DNA from: Tolypeutes matacus
Taxonomy: Eukaryota > Chordata > Mammalia > Cingulata > Chlamyphoridae
Direction: 5' to 3'
Assembly: GCA_026826555.1 (NCBI GenBank)
Contig: JAKSZT010054458.1
Coordinates: 411,732-475,731, forward strand
DNA length: 64,000 nt
Of this stretch, positions 23,945 through 35,124 are shown piece by piece; within the stretch, counting starts at the first letter, position 1; each line of letters opens with the position of its first letter. The notes beneath the pieces were generated by a model. That model was not told the origin of the DNA, did no database searches, and was given only the letters and a program-made list of their open reading frames with translations. Position numbers and translations under genes: made by a program.

Positions 23945-25298
23945 AAAAAACATATGAAAAACAAAAATAAATTTAGAAAGTCCCAGCCAATTATGATTGT
24001 GGCTTAAGATGCTTACAGTCCTGTGGCCCAGAGAATCTTAGAAAATCAAGTAAAAACTGGCAAGACCATCTTCATAAGAGTCCAGAAAGCAGGTTGAAGT
24101 AGCTGAACAAGTGCTGAATCTGGGAAAAGCAGCTTTAAAAAAATCCCAGTGTTGGACACAACTCCCGGGAATGGGCCTCCTTGGCACTGATTATTACCAA
24201 GTGCCAAATAGCAATGCATTTGGAAAAAGACCTTGACCAAAAGGGGGAAAATTAAATACAGAAGAGTTTTTATGGCTAAGAGATTTCTAAGTGAATCAGG
24301 ATGTCATTCCAGAGGTTACACTTATACAGATCTCAGGAGAATCTCACTAATTGTCACAGTAAATAATGCCTCAAGTAGGGGTGCTTCTGAAGGCTCTAGA
24401 GACATCTGGACACCATAGGCAGGGCACACAACCCCAGGAAATTGGCACCCCGTTGGTGGACCTTACCTTGGAATATATGTTAACCTATTTTCCCAGTGTA
24501 ACAGAGTTAGAATCATTTATAATTTCCCTACACATGGTTCTTATGCCCCTTTTATTTAAACCTATAGTTAGCCATATATCCATTAAATATATGCCCTAGA
24601 TACTTAAATCTTCAGTTTGTTCATATGCCGGTTGAGCCCTGAATCTCTGCAGAGTTGCAGCCAACACCTACTCTCCAGTTTATCAGACTCACCCAGGACA
24701 ACTAACAAAATGAAGTTGATGAACAACACCTATCCCAAAATACAGAGCGTATCTACAACTGCAAGGAGGATGGTTCCATCCATCTGCCCCATGGGATCTA
24801 AGCACCCTCTCAATTGGAAGCAGGGTGGACATTACCATTCCCAAATCCTCAAGATTGAGGAATGAACAAACATAAGAGGGGTATGCAACTATGGGCCAAA
24901 GTAGAAATATTATTATTCTAGTAATGGAAGAACTTGTAACACTGATATAAAGATAGTGGTCACGAGAGGCTCTAAGGGGAGAGGGAGGGAAAAATAAGTG
25001 TAACATGGGCATTTGAGGACATTGGCATGCTATTGCTATGATGGATAAAGGCCATTACACATTTTGTCAAAATCTATAAAATTGTATGGCTAAATGTAAA
25101 CCACAATGTAAACTATCAACCATGGTTAGTAGCAATGCTTCAATATTTGTACATCAATTATAACAAATGTACCACACTAATGAAATGTTATTAATAGGAG
25201 AAAACGTGAGGGGGGGGGAGAGTGAGGTATATGGGAATCCCCTATATTTTTAATGTAATTTTTCTGTAATATGAAAGTCCTTCAAAAATAAAGGTAAC
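23945..25298 (+). mobile_element. Unclassified retroposon, long copy
   Basis: Its last 550 bp are the sense version of the element at 21309-21876. The part before that (about 23945-24740) has no second copy in the window. It ends 'ccttcaaaaataaaggtaac', with the signal AATAAA near the end, directly against an L1 5' end. Short open frames show no known domain. It could be the 3' UTR of a lineage LINE or a non-autonomous retroposon. Confidence 0.5.
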
Positions 25299-25300
25299 TT

Positions 25301-27310
25301 TCGGGAAGATGGCGGATTAGTAAGACGGGAATCTCTTCTCCTCCAGAAAAACAGCTAGAGGACAGACTGAAACAGCCCCAAAAAAGATCTTCTAGCGTGA
25401 AGGCTGGACACCACCCAGAGGAGAGAAGGACAAAAGAGGGAAATCACGATGACAGAACTGTGAGTTGAAACTAGCAGCTGCTGCTGCCGGCACCATCCAC
25501 CACACTAAAGACACTTTAGAATTCTCCGGCCTCTGGGCCTGTGACTACAGACAAAGGGGGCTCGAGGGATCTATCATCCCAGGAAAGGGGAGAGAGAGGG
25601 ACACAGCCTAAGGCGAACTCAGCTTCTGACCCACAAATTTGGTCTACTGTGTCCCACAAGCCCTTCCAGGCCAGGTGAGACCACACAGTGGTTTGTCCTG
25701 GGAGCCGGTGAAGGACTGGAGAAATCCGACCCTCGCACATATCCCTCTCTTTTAGCTGGGAATAATTATTGAGGACACCCCAGGAAAGGGGAGAGAGAGA
25801 GAGACACAGCCTAAGGCTGACTCAGCTTTTGACTCACAAATTTGGTCTGCTGTGTTCCAAGGGCCCTTCCAGGCCGGATGGGGCTGCCATTATTTGCCTT
25901 GCAAGGGTTTAAAGTTATACAACCCTACCAATCTCCTCCTCTACTAACAGGGACTGATTGTTGAGGACTCAGAGGGGAGTGGAAATATTTCCTAGCCAGA
26001 GAAGGCTGGAGAATTGTCTCAGAGAAAGTTTGAACTACAAGGCTCCTAGCCTCCAGACAGAAAGATCTATCACATTGAGCCGGTCTGTGTTGCAACAAAT
26101 ACACTTCAGCCAGGTATTGAGCTGAGAGCCGCCAAAGAGCACCATCTCCTGGCAGACCAAGGAAGTGCACATAAGAAAATTAAAAATAAGTAGGAAAGGC
26201 TTTTTCCAGTCTCTACAGCCTCCCTGCCCAAGGCCCTAGGAAGTGACTCTACAAACAATTACTAGGTCCAGTGCCCAGTTTTGAGCAACTAGAAGGACAA
26301 TCCTAACAATCCAGGTTGAGCCAAAAATCAAAGAGCAGTAATAACCCACAGCCTCTTGCCAGTAAATCCCTACAAAAGAGAAAGAGATAGAGCATCTGAG
26401 TAAACTACATCCTAATCAGATGCCTAAATACCAGTAAAAAAATTACAAGTCATACTAAGAAAATAGAAGACATGGCCTAAGGAAAGGAATATATCAAAGC
26501 CCCAGAAGAGATGCAGAATTTGAGAGAACTAATCAGCGAGATGCGCATAAATTTCCAAAATCAAATTAATGAGTTGAAAGACAATATAAAGAGATAAATG
26601 ACATCAAGAAGACATTGAGCAAACACAAAGAAGAATTTGAAATCCTGAACAGAAAAGTATCAGAGATCATGGGAATGAAAGACACAATAGGTGAGATCAA
26701 AAATACATTTGAGGCATACAACAGCAGACTCAAAATGATAGAAGAAAGAATAAGTGATACCAAAGACAGAACAGTTGAAATTGGAGAAAGAAAAGAAGAG
26801 AGAAAAAAGAATGGAAAAAATTGAGCAGAGGCTCAGAGAGTTGAATGATGACAGAAAATGCAACAACATACGTGTCATAGGAGTTCCAAAAGGAGAAGAG
26901 AAGGGAAAAGGGGCAGAAAGAGTATATGAGGAAATAATAGCTGAAAAATTCCCAACTCTCATGAAAGAAATGAACTTACATGTCCAAGAAGTGCACTGTA
27001 CCCTAATCAGAATAAATCCAAATAGACCTATTCCAAGACACATACTACTCAGAATGTCAAATGTCAAAGATAAAGAGAAAATTCTCAGAGCAGCAAGGGA
27101 GAAGCAAACCATCACATAGAAGGGATGTCTGTTAAGATTTAGCGCAGATTTCTCTTCAGAAGCCATGGAGGCGAGAAGACAGTGTTATGATACAATTAGG
27201 AAACTAAAAGAGAAAAACTGCCAGCTGAGAATTCTTTATCCAGCAAAACTGTCCTTCAAATATGAAAGTGAGTATAAAATATTCACACACACACAAAAAT
27301 AAAGTTAAAA
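25301..27310 (+). mobile_element. L1 5' half: 5' UTR plus broken ORF1, lost 3' end
   Basis: It begins 'gggaagatggcggattagta', the same 5' end as the full-length L1 at 50463. A 5' UTR of about 1.1 kb and ORF1 (from ATG 26420) follow. ORF1 has a stop after five codons (CAG to TAG/TAA-type change), then coiled-coil and RNA-binding stretches such as NIRVIGVPKGEEKGKG. The homology stops at about 27285 in a (CA)n run followed by 'aaaaataaagtt' and A12. L1 copies usually lose the 5' end; this one lacks the 3' end. Confidence 0.88.
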
Positions 27311-27319
27311 AAAAAAAAT

Positions 27320-28060
27320 GATAGGAGAAGCTCATGGCACCCTTGCTGGACCATTCTCCACCCAATCCCCAACCCGGTGTGAAGGCTGCCTATGTTGCCA
27401 TTGTGGGTCCCCGGTCCTGTTCCAGAAGGAGAAGAGTAACCCCCATATGCATTTTGGGACTGCCTGTATGTCATGACAATCTGTCGAGTGCAGCCTGAAA
27501 GTCTGAACAAGGAAACTCTTGGAGCTCACCCTCCCAAAGCTTATCCTGCTAGAAGCAGCAGCATGGGGACAGCTGAACAGTGTAATAAACAATTAAAGTG
27601 AAGATGCCTGGGACAAGGGATTACCTGCTTTAAGTCACATAAAAGATCATTGGGGAATGGGCAAAGGTATTTTTTTTTTTTAGTGTAGAAGGGGCATTCA
27701 AATTTTTATAAATGGAGGAATTCCTAATATCCTGTGCAGGCACAAGCCCAGGACAAAAGTTGGGTCCTTAAAATCCAGAGAGGACCCTGCACTTCACTTT
27801 TGCCTCTGGATGATCTTCATAATAGGAGTGCTAAACTCAGAAAGAGCACACTAGCCAAATCAGAGCCAATTTGCAAGACTGTTAAAGGGGTTTTTTAGTG
27901 TTAGTTGGTGTATTTTTATTACCTCCTGGGACTCAAGGAAATCTATGTCATATCCTAGGTAGATACAAACTTAAGCATAGACAACTTAGGGACTAAATCC
28001 CAGAGTTAACACTTTAAAATATTAACATGTACAGTGTGCAACCAAAGACTACAAGATAGA
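27320..28060. other. Unidentified sequence after an A tract
   Basis: A GC-moderate segment (27330-27600) unlike the flanking L1 is followed by AT-rich text. All frames were read; no family was recognised. It could be a spliced-message retrocopy, a 3'-transduced piece or unique sequence. Confidence 0.3.
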
Positions 28061-28069
28061 GAAACCGGA

Positions 28070-29633
28070 AATGATAGCTCATCCCAATGACAAGATAAAA
28101 ATGCAGAAATCATAAATGAAGGAGACCAAATTTCTGATGTACCAGAAATATGAATGAAAATGAATGCACAATATGAGACTCTCCATAAAGAGAAATTTTA
28201 AAAAGGAGTCAAGCAGAACTACTGAAGTTGAAGACAACAATACCTGAAATGAAAAATTCCCTAGAGGGTTACAATAAAAGATTGGAGGTGGCAGAAGAAA
28301 GAATCACTGAACTTGAAGACAAAGTAATTGAAATGATTCAGGCTGAGGAACAGAAAGGGAAAAAAAAAAAAAAGGAAAAAAAGCAAACAAAGCCTAAGAG
28401 ACCTAAGGGACACCATCAAACATACCAATATACACATTATGTAAGTCCTAAAAGGAGAAAAAAGAAAGGGGGAAGAAGTAATATTCAAAGATATGTCAGA
28501 AAACTTGTCAAATTTAACAAAAGAGAAGAATATGCATATCCAGGAATTCCAACAAACACCAAACAGGAAAAAGTCAAACAGTACCATGACCAGAGATATA
28601 GTAGTCAAAATGCTAAATGCCAAGGACAAGGAGAGACTTCTGAAAGCTTCAAGAGAAAAGTAATGTGTTATCTAAAAGGATTCTCCAAAGAGATTGTTGA
28701 TTTCTTATCAGAAATAATAGAGCCTAGAAGTAGGAAATATTTAAATTGCTGAAAGAAAACAATTGTCAACCAGGAATTTTATATCCAGTGAGACTATCTT
28801 TCAAAATTGAAGAAGAGATCATACAACTCAGCAATAAAAAGACAAACTTCTCAAATGAAACATGGGCAAAAGACTTGGAAAGACAATTGTCCAAAGAAGA
28901 AATACAAATGGCAAAGAAACATATGAAAAAATGTTCAACATCACTAGCAATTAGGGAAATGCAAATCAAAACTATAATGAGATATCATTTCACATCTATT
29001 AGACTGGCTATTATTAAAAAGTTGGAAAACTGTAAATGTTGGAGAAGATGTGGAGAGACAGGAATGCTTATTCCCTGCTGGTAAGAATGGAGAATGGTAC
29101 AGCCACTGTGGAGGACTGCTTGGCAGTTCCTAAGGAATTTGAATATAGACTTGCCTTGTGACCCAGCAATACCATTACTAGGTATATACCCAGAAGAACT
29201 AAAAACTGTGACACAAACAGACATAGCACACTGATGTTCATAGTGGCATTATTCACGTTTGCCAAAAGTTGGAAACAACCCAGGTGTCCATCAACTGGTG
29301 AATGGATAAACAAATTGTGGTGTTTATACACACTGGAATATTATGCAGCAGTAAGAAGAAATGAAGTCGTGAAGCATACGACAGCATGGATGAGCCTAGA
29401 GGATATTATGTTGAGTGAAGCAAGCCAGACACAAAAAGACAAATACTATATGATTATACTATTATGAACTAAATATACTGTATAAACTTATGGAGTGAAT
29501 AATTAGAATATAGGTCACCAGAAAATAACAGGAGGGTAGAGAATGGAAAGCTAATGGTTAATTAGTGAAGAACGTTAAAAAGGTTTTTGTGACTCTTTGG
29601 AAATGAATAGAAATGGTTAAAGCATATCATGGT
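28070..29633 (+). mobile_element. L1 with internal deletion: ORF1 joined to ORF2 tail
   Basis: ORF1 coiled-coil text (28228-28750, including NSLEGYNKRLEVAEERITELE) runs to the ORF1 end ('actgccaacc...atatccagtgagactatc', 28770-28815). Near 28825 it passes straight into the ORF2 tail (29234 onward: 'catagtggcattattcacg', 'gtccatcaactggtgaatgg'). About 3 kb is absent. The 3' UTR starts near 29480, is split by an LTR at 29634, and resumes at 30273-30430. Confidence 0.85.
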
Positions 29634-30267
29634 TGTATTAGTCAGCCAAAGGGGTGCTGATGCAAAATACCAGAAATTGGTTAGCTTTCATAAAGGGTAT
29701 TTATTTGGGGTAGAAGCTCACAGTCACAAGGCCATAAAGCATAAGTTACTTCCTTCACCAAAGCCTGCTGCCACGTGTTGGAGCAAAACAGCTTTTGCCA
29801 GGGTTCAGGCTTCTTGGGTTCCTCTCTTCCCGGGTCTCCATTTCTCTCTGGGTTCAGCAACTCTGTCTCCTCTACAAGGCAGCTGTAGACTATGAGGCTC
29901 TCTAGTCTCTGCCTCTCTCCACAAGGCTAGCTGTGAACAGCTTGTCTCTTTTCCGGGGGCCTTTTCTCCTTCCTCACAGCCAAGCTCCTCTGTGTGCTTA
30001 CTTCCCTGGGCTCCAGCATTAAAACTCAGCATCAGAACTCCAACATCAGAACTCCAACACCAAATTCCAACTGTCCTTTGCCATGTCTTTTATCTTTGAT
30101 TCCCCACCCACCAAGGGTGCAATCATACAGTAGGCTCAACCCCCTACTGATGTGGCCCAATCAAAGCCCTAATTATAATCATGCCCAGATGAACAGACCA
30201 GTTTCCAAGCATAATCCAATATCTATTTTTGGAATTCATAACTATATTAAACTGCAAAACTGCTACA
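29634..30267 (-). mobile_element. Solo LTR with perfect 5-bp duplication (type copy)
   Basis: A 634-bp unit, TGTATTAG to GCTACA in the plus direction. Perfect duplications atggt (29629-29633 and 30268-30272) fix both ends. On its sense (minus) strand 'aaataaataccctttatga' marks the polyadenylation region. It inserted into an L1 3' UTR, so it is younger than that L1. Confidence 0.93.
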
Positions 30268-30272
30268 ATGGT

Positions 30273-30430
30273 GAATCGTGTTTATAACTGGCAGTGCTAT
30301 TGTATGGGTATGATAGTGGTTTAAAAGGGAAGTCTAAGGTCATGTATATTACTAGAAGGAAAGCTAAAAACTAACATGGGACCATATAAGACAGAAAATA
30401 CCTGAAAAAATATATACAGAAAGAAATGAG
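30273..30430 (+). mobile_element. L1 3' UTR, continuation after the LTR
   Basis: Continues the L1 of 28070-29633 ('ggtgaatcgtgtttataact') behind the LTR duplication. The boundary with the next L1 near 30430 is approximate. Confidence 0.6.
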
Positions 30431-30762
30431 AAGAGATTCAAAATGGTACACCACAAAAAAATCTAATAGATATGAAAGTAGATGTTAATGGAAAAATTGA
30501 AGGGCAACAAAAGTAAAAGACTATTAAAGAACAAATAGCAAAATGGCAGAAGAAGGTCCTCCATATCAGTAGTTACTTTAAATGTAAATGGATTAAACTC
30601 TTCGGTCAAAAGGCAGAGATTGAAAGTATGTATAATAAACCATGAGCAATCATATGGTGCTTACAAGAGACTCACTCAAATTGAAAGACATAGGTTGATT
30701 AAAAGTGAAAGGATGGAAAAAAATACATCATGCAAAAATAATTAAAAGAGAGTGAGGGGTGG

Positions 30763-31029
30763 GAAGAGATAAATAAATAAAATAAATCTTATATGTCCTG
30801 GGACAGAAAAAGGACATTAGGTAAAAACAAAAGAAAACTGAATAAATAATAATGTATAGATATTGATTCATTTAATTGTGGCAAATATACTATAATAATG
30901 TAAGATGTTAATAATAAGGGAAAATGGGTGTGGGATATATGGGAACTCTCTACTATCTTCACAACACTTCTGTAAACCTAAAACTATTCTAAAATTAAAA
31001 GTTTATTTTTTAAAATGAAAAAAAAAAAA
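30763..31029 (+). mobile_element. L1-tail retroposon nested in L1 ORF2
   Basis: It begins after 'aaaagagagtgagggg' and ends in 'attaaaagtttattttttaa' plus a poly(A) tract, then the host resumes at 'agagtggggtcagttatac'. The repeated 'agagtg(a)gggg' looks like an imperfect target-site duplication. Confidence 0.65.
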
Positions 31030-31569
31030 GAGTGGGGTCAGTTATACAATTTTTATATTAAATAAACTAAGTTCAAAATCTGTTAAAAGGGACACAGAAG
31101 GTCACTATATACTGACAAAGGGAAGAATTCAATAAGACATAACAATTATAAATATATTTGTACCTAATGGAAGAGCCAAAAATATATGAAGCATTATTGA
31201 CTGATTTAAATGGAGAAATAGATGGTTCTACATTAATAGTCAAAGACTTCAATATACCATTTTCAACAATGGATAGAACCTCTAGACAGAAGAGCAATAA
31301 GGAAATGGAAGACTTGAATGACACAGAACTACAAACCAACTAGACCTAACAGAAATATATAGAACACTTCACCTAAGAGCAGCAGATTACACATTCTTCT
31401 TTAGAACACATGGTTCATTCTCCAAGTTAGAACACATGCTAGAGAAAAAAACCCACACATATCAATAAAATTAAAACATTGAAATGATACAATGTATCTT
31501 TTCCAACCAGAATAAAGGTAGAAATCAATAACAAGGGGAGATATGGAAATTCACAATTATGTGGATGCT

Positions 31570-32185
31570 TTTTTAAAAAAAGATTTATTTTTTATTTACT
31601 TTTATCCATTTTAACCCCCCCCCCCCGTTTTTGCTGTATTTGTGTCCATTCGCTGGGCAATTCCCTGTGTCTTTTTCCTGTCCTCTTTTCTCATCCTTCT
31701 ACTCCTGTCTTCACCAGGATTTGATCCTCAGAACCTCTGATGTGGGAGAAAGGCATCCTACCACCTGCACCACCTTAGTTCCTGGTTTTTCGGCATGTCT
31801 CGTCTTGGCCCTCCCTTGTGTCACTCTCCTGTTATGACATCATCTTGCTGCGTTGCTCGGTGGGGCCTGACAGTGCACCCATGCACGGGGCCTGGTGGTC
31901 CACACACTTTCTATATTTTTCTTTTTTTTAGTTTTGCTGGAGGTCCCGGGGATCGAACTCAGGTCCCTCCATATGGGAGACTGTTTGAGCCACATCCGCC
32001 GCCCTGCTATATCTCTTTAGGCTGACCAAAGATACCTAGAGTTACAGTCATTTCCCATATAGGATGGTCATATAATAAATCAGGCTTGGTTTACCACTGG
32101 CATTCTAAAAACCAGACCTAGGGAGAAAAACTAGGTATGGGGTCACATGCATGGTTTCTAATACAGTGAATGTTTAGCCTACCCT
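31570..32185 (-). repeat. Composite hairpin/tRNA-like retroposon (copy 2)
   Basis: Reverse orientation of the unit at 17749-18371, with the tail first (T/A-rich from 31570) and the hairpin module last (32010-32185). The stem is at 32112-32121 with 32131-32140, one mismatch. It interrupts L1 ORF2 between 'tatgtggatg' and 'ctgaataatacattctt'. Confidence 0.75.
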
Positions 32186-32361
32186 GAATAATACATTCTT
32201 AAACAAACAATGGGTCAAAGAAAATATCACAAGGTAAATTAGAAAACATTTTGAGGTTAATGAAAATGAAAACACAACATACCTAAATTTATGGGATGCA
32301 GCAAAGGCAGTGCGGAAAAGTAAATGTATAGCTCCAAATGCATACATTAAAAAAGCAGACG

Positions 32362-32718
32362 GGAAGCAAATGTGGCTCAAGCAATTAAGGTCCCACCTAC
32401 CACATGGAAAGGCCCTGGGTTTGGTTCCCAGTGCCTCCTACAGAAGACAAGCATGACAGCGACTGGCGCAGCAGGTTGGCATGGCGAGCTGACACAACAA
32501 GATGACGCAGCGACAGACATGGGGAGGAAAACATAATGAGAGACACAACAAAGCAGGGAGTGGAGGTGGCTCAAGCAATTAGATTCCTCCCTCCCACATG
32601 GGAGGCCCTGGGTTTGGTTCCTGGTGCCTCCTGAAAGGAAGAGGTATAGACAGTGAGCGCAAACAATGAGGGGTGGGGAGAAATAAATAAAATAAAATAA
32701 ATCTTTAAAAAAAAAAAA
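32362..32718 (+). repeat. Two-unit DAS-type SINE
   Basis: Unit one 'aaatgtggctcaagcaatta' with 'gggtttggttccca', an 80-bp GC-richer body, then unit two 'ggaggtggctcaagcaatta', ending 'aataaataaaataaaataaa' and poly(A). The same two-unit layout starts at 63741. Confidence 0.85.
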
Positions 32719-32815
32719 AGGCAGAATGATCTCCAATCAGAGACCTACCCCAACAAGAAAAAGGAGAGCAAACTATATCCAAAGCAAGCAGAAGGAAGGA
32801 AATAAAAGAATATAT

Positions 32816-33088
32816 TGGAAGCAGATGTGGCTCAAGTGGTTGGGCTCCTGTTTACCATTTGGGAGGCCCCAGGTTCGATTCCCAGGGACTCCTGGTGAAG
32901 GCAAGTAGGCCCACAGGCAGTGAGCTGATGGTCCACACGGCATGGTGAGTTGGCACAGCAAGATGACCTAACAAAGGGAGACAAACAGACACAGAAAAAT
33001 GCACAGGAAATGGACACAGAGAGGACAAGCAGCAAGGGGTTATAAATAAATGAATAAAATAAATCTCAAAAAAAGAAAAAAAAAAGAA
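32816..33088 (+). repeat. DAS-type SINE with full body
   Basis: tRNA-like head ('gatgtggctcaagtggttgg', 'aggttcgattccca'), body with 'gcacagcaagatgacctaac', and tail 'aataaatgaataaaataaat'. It lies in the L1 at 30431. Confidence 0.88.
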
Positions 33089-33172
33089 TACAGAGTATAG
33101 ATAAATGAAATAGACAGGAAAAAAAAAAAAAAGAATCCACAAAACCAAAAGTTCTTTGAAAAGATCAATTAA

Positions 33173-33350
33173 GGGAAGCGGCTGTGGCTCAATCAGTAGG
33201 GCTCCCGTTTGCCATGTGGGGGGCCCCGGGTTCGGTTCCCGGGGCCTCCTGGTGAGGGCGGGCCTGCCCGCACGGCGTGGTTGGCTGACCCAGCGAGCAC
33301 GGGCAGCAAGGGGGGGATAAATGAATAAATAATAAAAAAAAAAAAAAAAA
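33173..33350 (+). repeat. DAS-III-like SINE with perfect target-site duplication
   Basis: GC-rich head and body retaining CpGs ('gggttcggttcccggggcct'), tail 'ggataaatgaataaataat', poly(A). Flanked by 'aaaagatcaattaa' at 33159-33172 and 33351-33364. It is recent compared with its host L1. Confidence 0.93.
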
Positions 33351-34051
33351 AAAAGATCAATTAAATCTGCAAACCTTTAGCTAGACTTACAAAGAAAAAA
33401 AGAGAGAGCACACAAATACTAAAATCAGAAATGAAAGAGGGGACATTACTACCTACCCCACAGAAATAAAACTGTTGTATAAGAGGATACTATGAAATCA
33501 GAAAACCTAGATGAAATGGACAAATTTCTAGAAACACACAAACTACATAAATGGATCAAAAAGCATTAGATTTCAACAGACCAATAACAAGTAAAAAGAT
33601 TGAAATAGTAATAATAAAAAAAAAAAAACTCAAAGTAAAGCTCAGGACCAGATGGCTTCACTTCTGAATTTTACCAAACATTACAAGAATTGACACTAAA
33701 TTCTGCTCAAAATCTTCCAAAAACTTGAAGAGGAAGAAACACTCCCTACCTCATTCTTTGAGGCCAACATCACCTGAACACCAAAGCAAGATAAAGACAC
33801 CACAAGAAAAAAAATTACAGACCAATATTCTTTATGAATCTAGATGCAAAAATCCTCAATAAAATACTAGTAAACTGAATTCAATAATTATACCCCATGA
33901 TAATGTGGGAGTTATCCCAGGTATGCAAGGGTGGTTCAATATAAGAAAATAATTCATGTAATGGACTACATTAGCAGAACGAAGGGGAAAGAAATCACAT
34001 GATATCTCAATTGATGCAGAGAATACAATTTGACAAAAACCTAAAATCTTT

Positions 34052-34140
34052 TTTTTTTTTTTAAAGATTTATTTTCTTTATTTCTCACCCCCACCCCGTT
34101 TGCGCTTGCTGTGCCTGTTCATTGTGTGCGTAACCCTTCC
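34052..34140 (-). repeat. Truncated DAS-III-like SINE
   Basis: Poly(T) head and 'aaagatttattttctttatt' tail text, then body 'tgcgcttgctgtgcctgttc'. The tRNA-like head is missing. It sits in the L1 RT region. Confidence 0.75.
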
Positions 34141-35124
34141 TGATAAACAAACAAACAAACAAAAACAACACTTAGAAAACTAGAAATAGAAAGAAACTTC
34201 CTCAAAATAACAAAGGGCATGCATGAAAATCTCACAGCTAATGTCATATTCAAAGGTTAAAGACCAAAACCTTTCCTTCTAAAATCAAGGACAAGACAAG
34301 GATGCCCACTGCAACCACTGTTATTCAACATTCTACTGCAAGTTCTAGCCAGAGCAATTAAGCAAGAAAATGAAGTAAAAGTTATCCAAATTGGAAAGGA
34401 AGAAGTAAAACTTTCCCCATTTGCAGATGGCCTGATTCTATATATAGACAATCCTGAATAATCCACAACAAAGCTACTAGAGCTAATAAATGTATTCAGC
34501 AACATGGTGTGGTACAAGATCAACATGCAAAAATCAGTAGTTTCCATAAGTAGCAATGAACAATTTGAAGAAATCATTTAAAAAAGCCATTTACAATAGC
34601 AATGAAAAGAATCAAATATCTAGGAATGAATTTAACTAAGGGTGAAAAGGACTTAACATTGCTAAAAGAAATCAAAGCAGATCTAAAGAAATGGAAGGAC
34701 ATTCTATTCTGTGTTCATGGATTGGAAGACTAAATATTGCTAAGATGCCAATTCTACTCAAAGCGATTTATACATCCAATGCAATCCCAATAAAAATTCT
34801 AACAGCTTCTGTGCAGAAATGGAAAAACCAATCATCAAATATATATGAACAGGTAAGGAGCCCATATAGCCACAAGCATATTGAAAAAGAAGAACCAAGT
34901 TGGAGGACTCACACTTCTTGATTTGAAAACTCATTAAAAAACGGAAATAATCAAAACAATATGGTACTGGCACAAGGACAGACATATAGACCAATGGAAT
35001 TGAATTGAAAGATCAGATATCAAAGATTTTTGACAAGGAGGTAAGTACACCAATGGGGAAAGAACAGTCTCTTCAACAACGGTACTAGGGAAAGTGGAAA
35101 TCCATATGTGGACATATGACTTTG

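Larger units (their letters stand above)
30431..35090 (+). mobile_element. L1 ORF2 region, dismembered by nested insertions
   Basis: ORF2 pieces in order: endonuclease (30560-30762, 31030-31570), linker (32186-32361), and pieces at 32719-32815, 33090-33172 and 33351-34050, then reverse transcriptase (34141-35090: 'gtgggagttatcccaggtat' before it and TRQGCPL-type text at 34280). The catalytic box reads F-A-D-G (34420-34431) instead of F-A-D-D. Stops and shifts are frequent. The 3' end is missing after about 35090. Confidence 0.88.

Noticed and set aside
27332..27592. Possible retrocopy of a metabolic enzyme gene, from a short open stretch with 'EKLMAPLL'-like text
   Set aside because: The similarity did not extend beyond a few residues in any frame.
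33173..33250. Possible tRNA genes, from clear A and B boxes at many sites
   Set aside because: They are heads of SINEs: each is followed by the SINE body and poly(A), and several have target-site duplications. No cloverleaf with an intact acceptor stem was seen.
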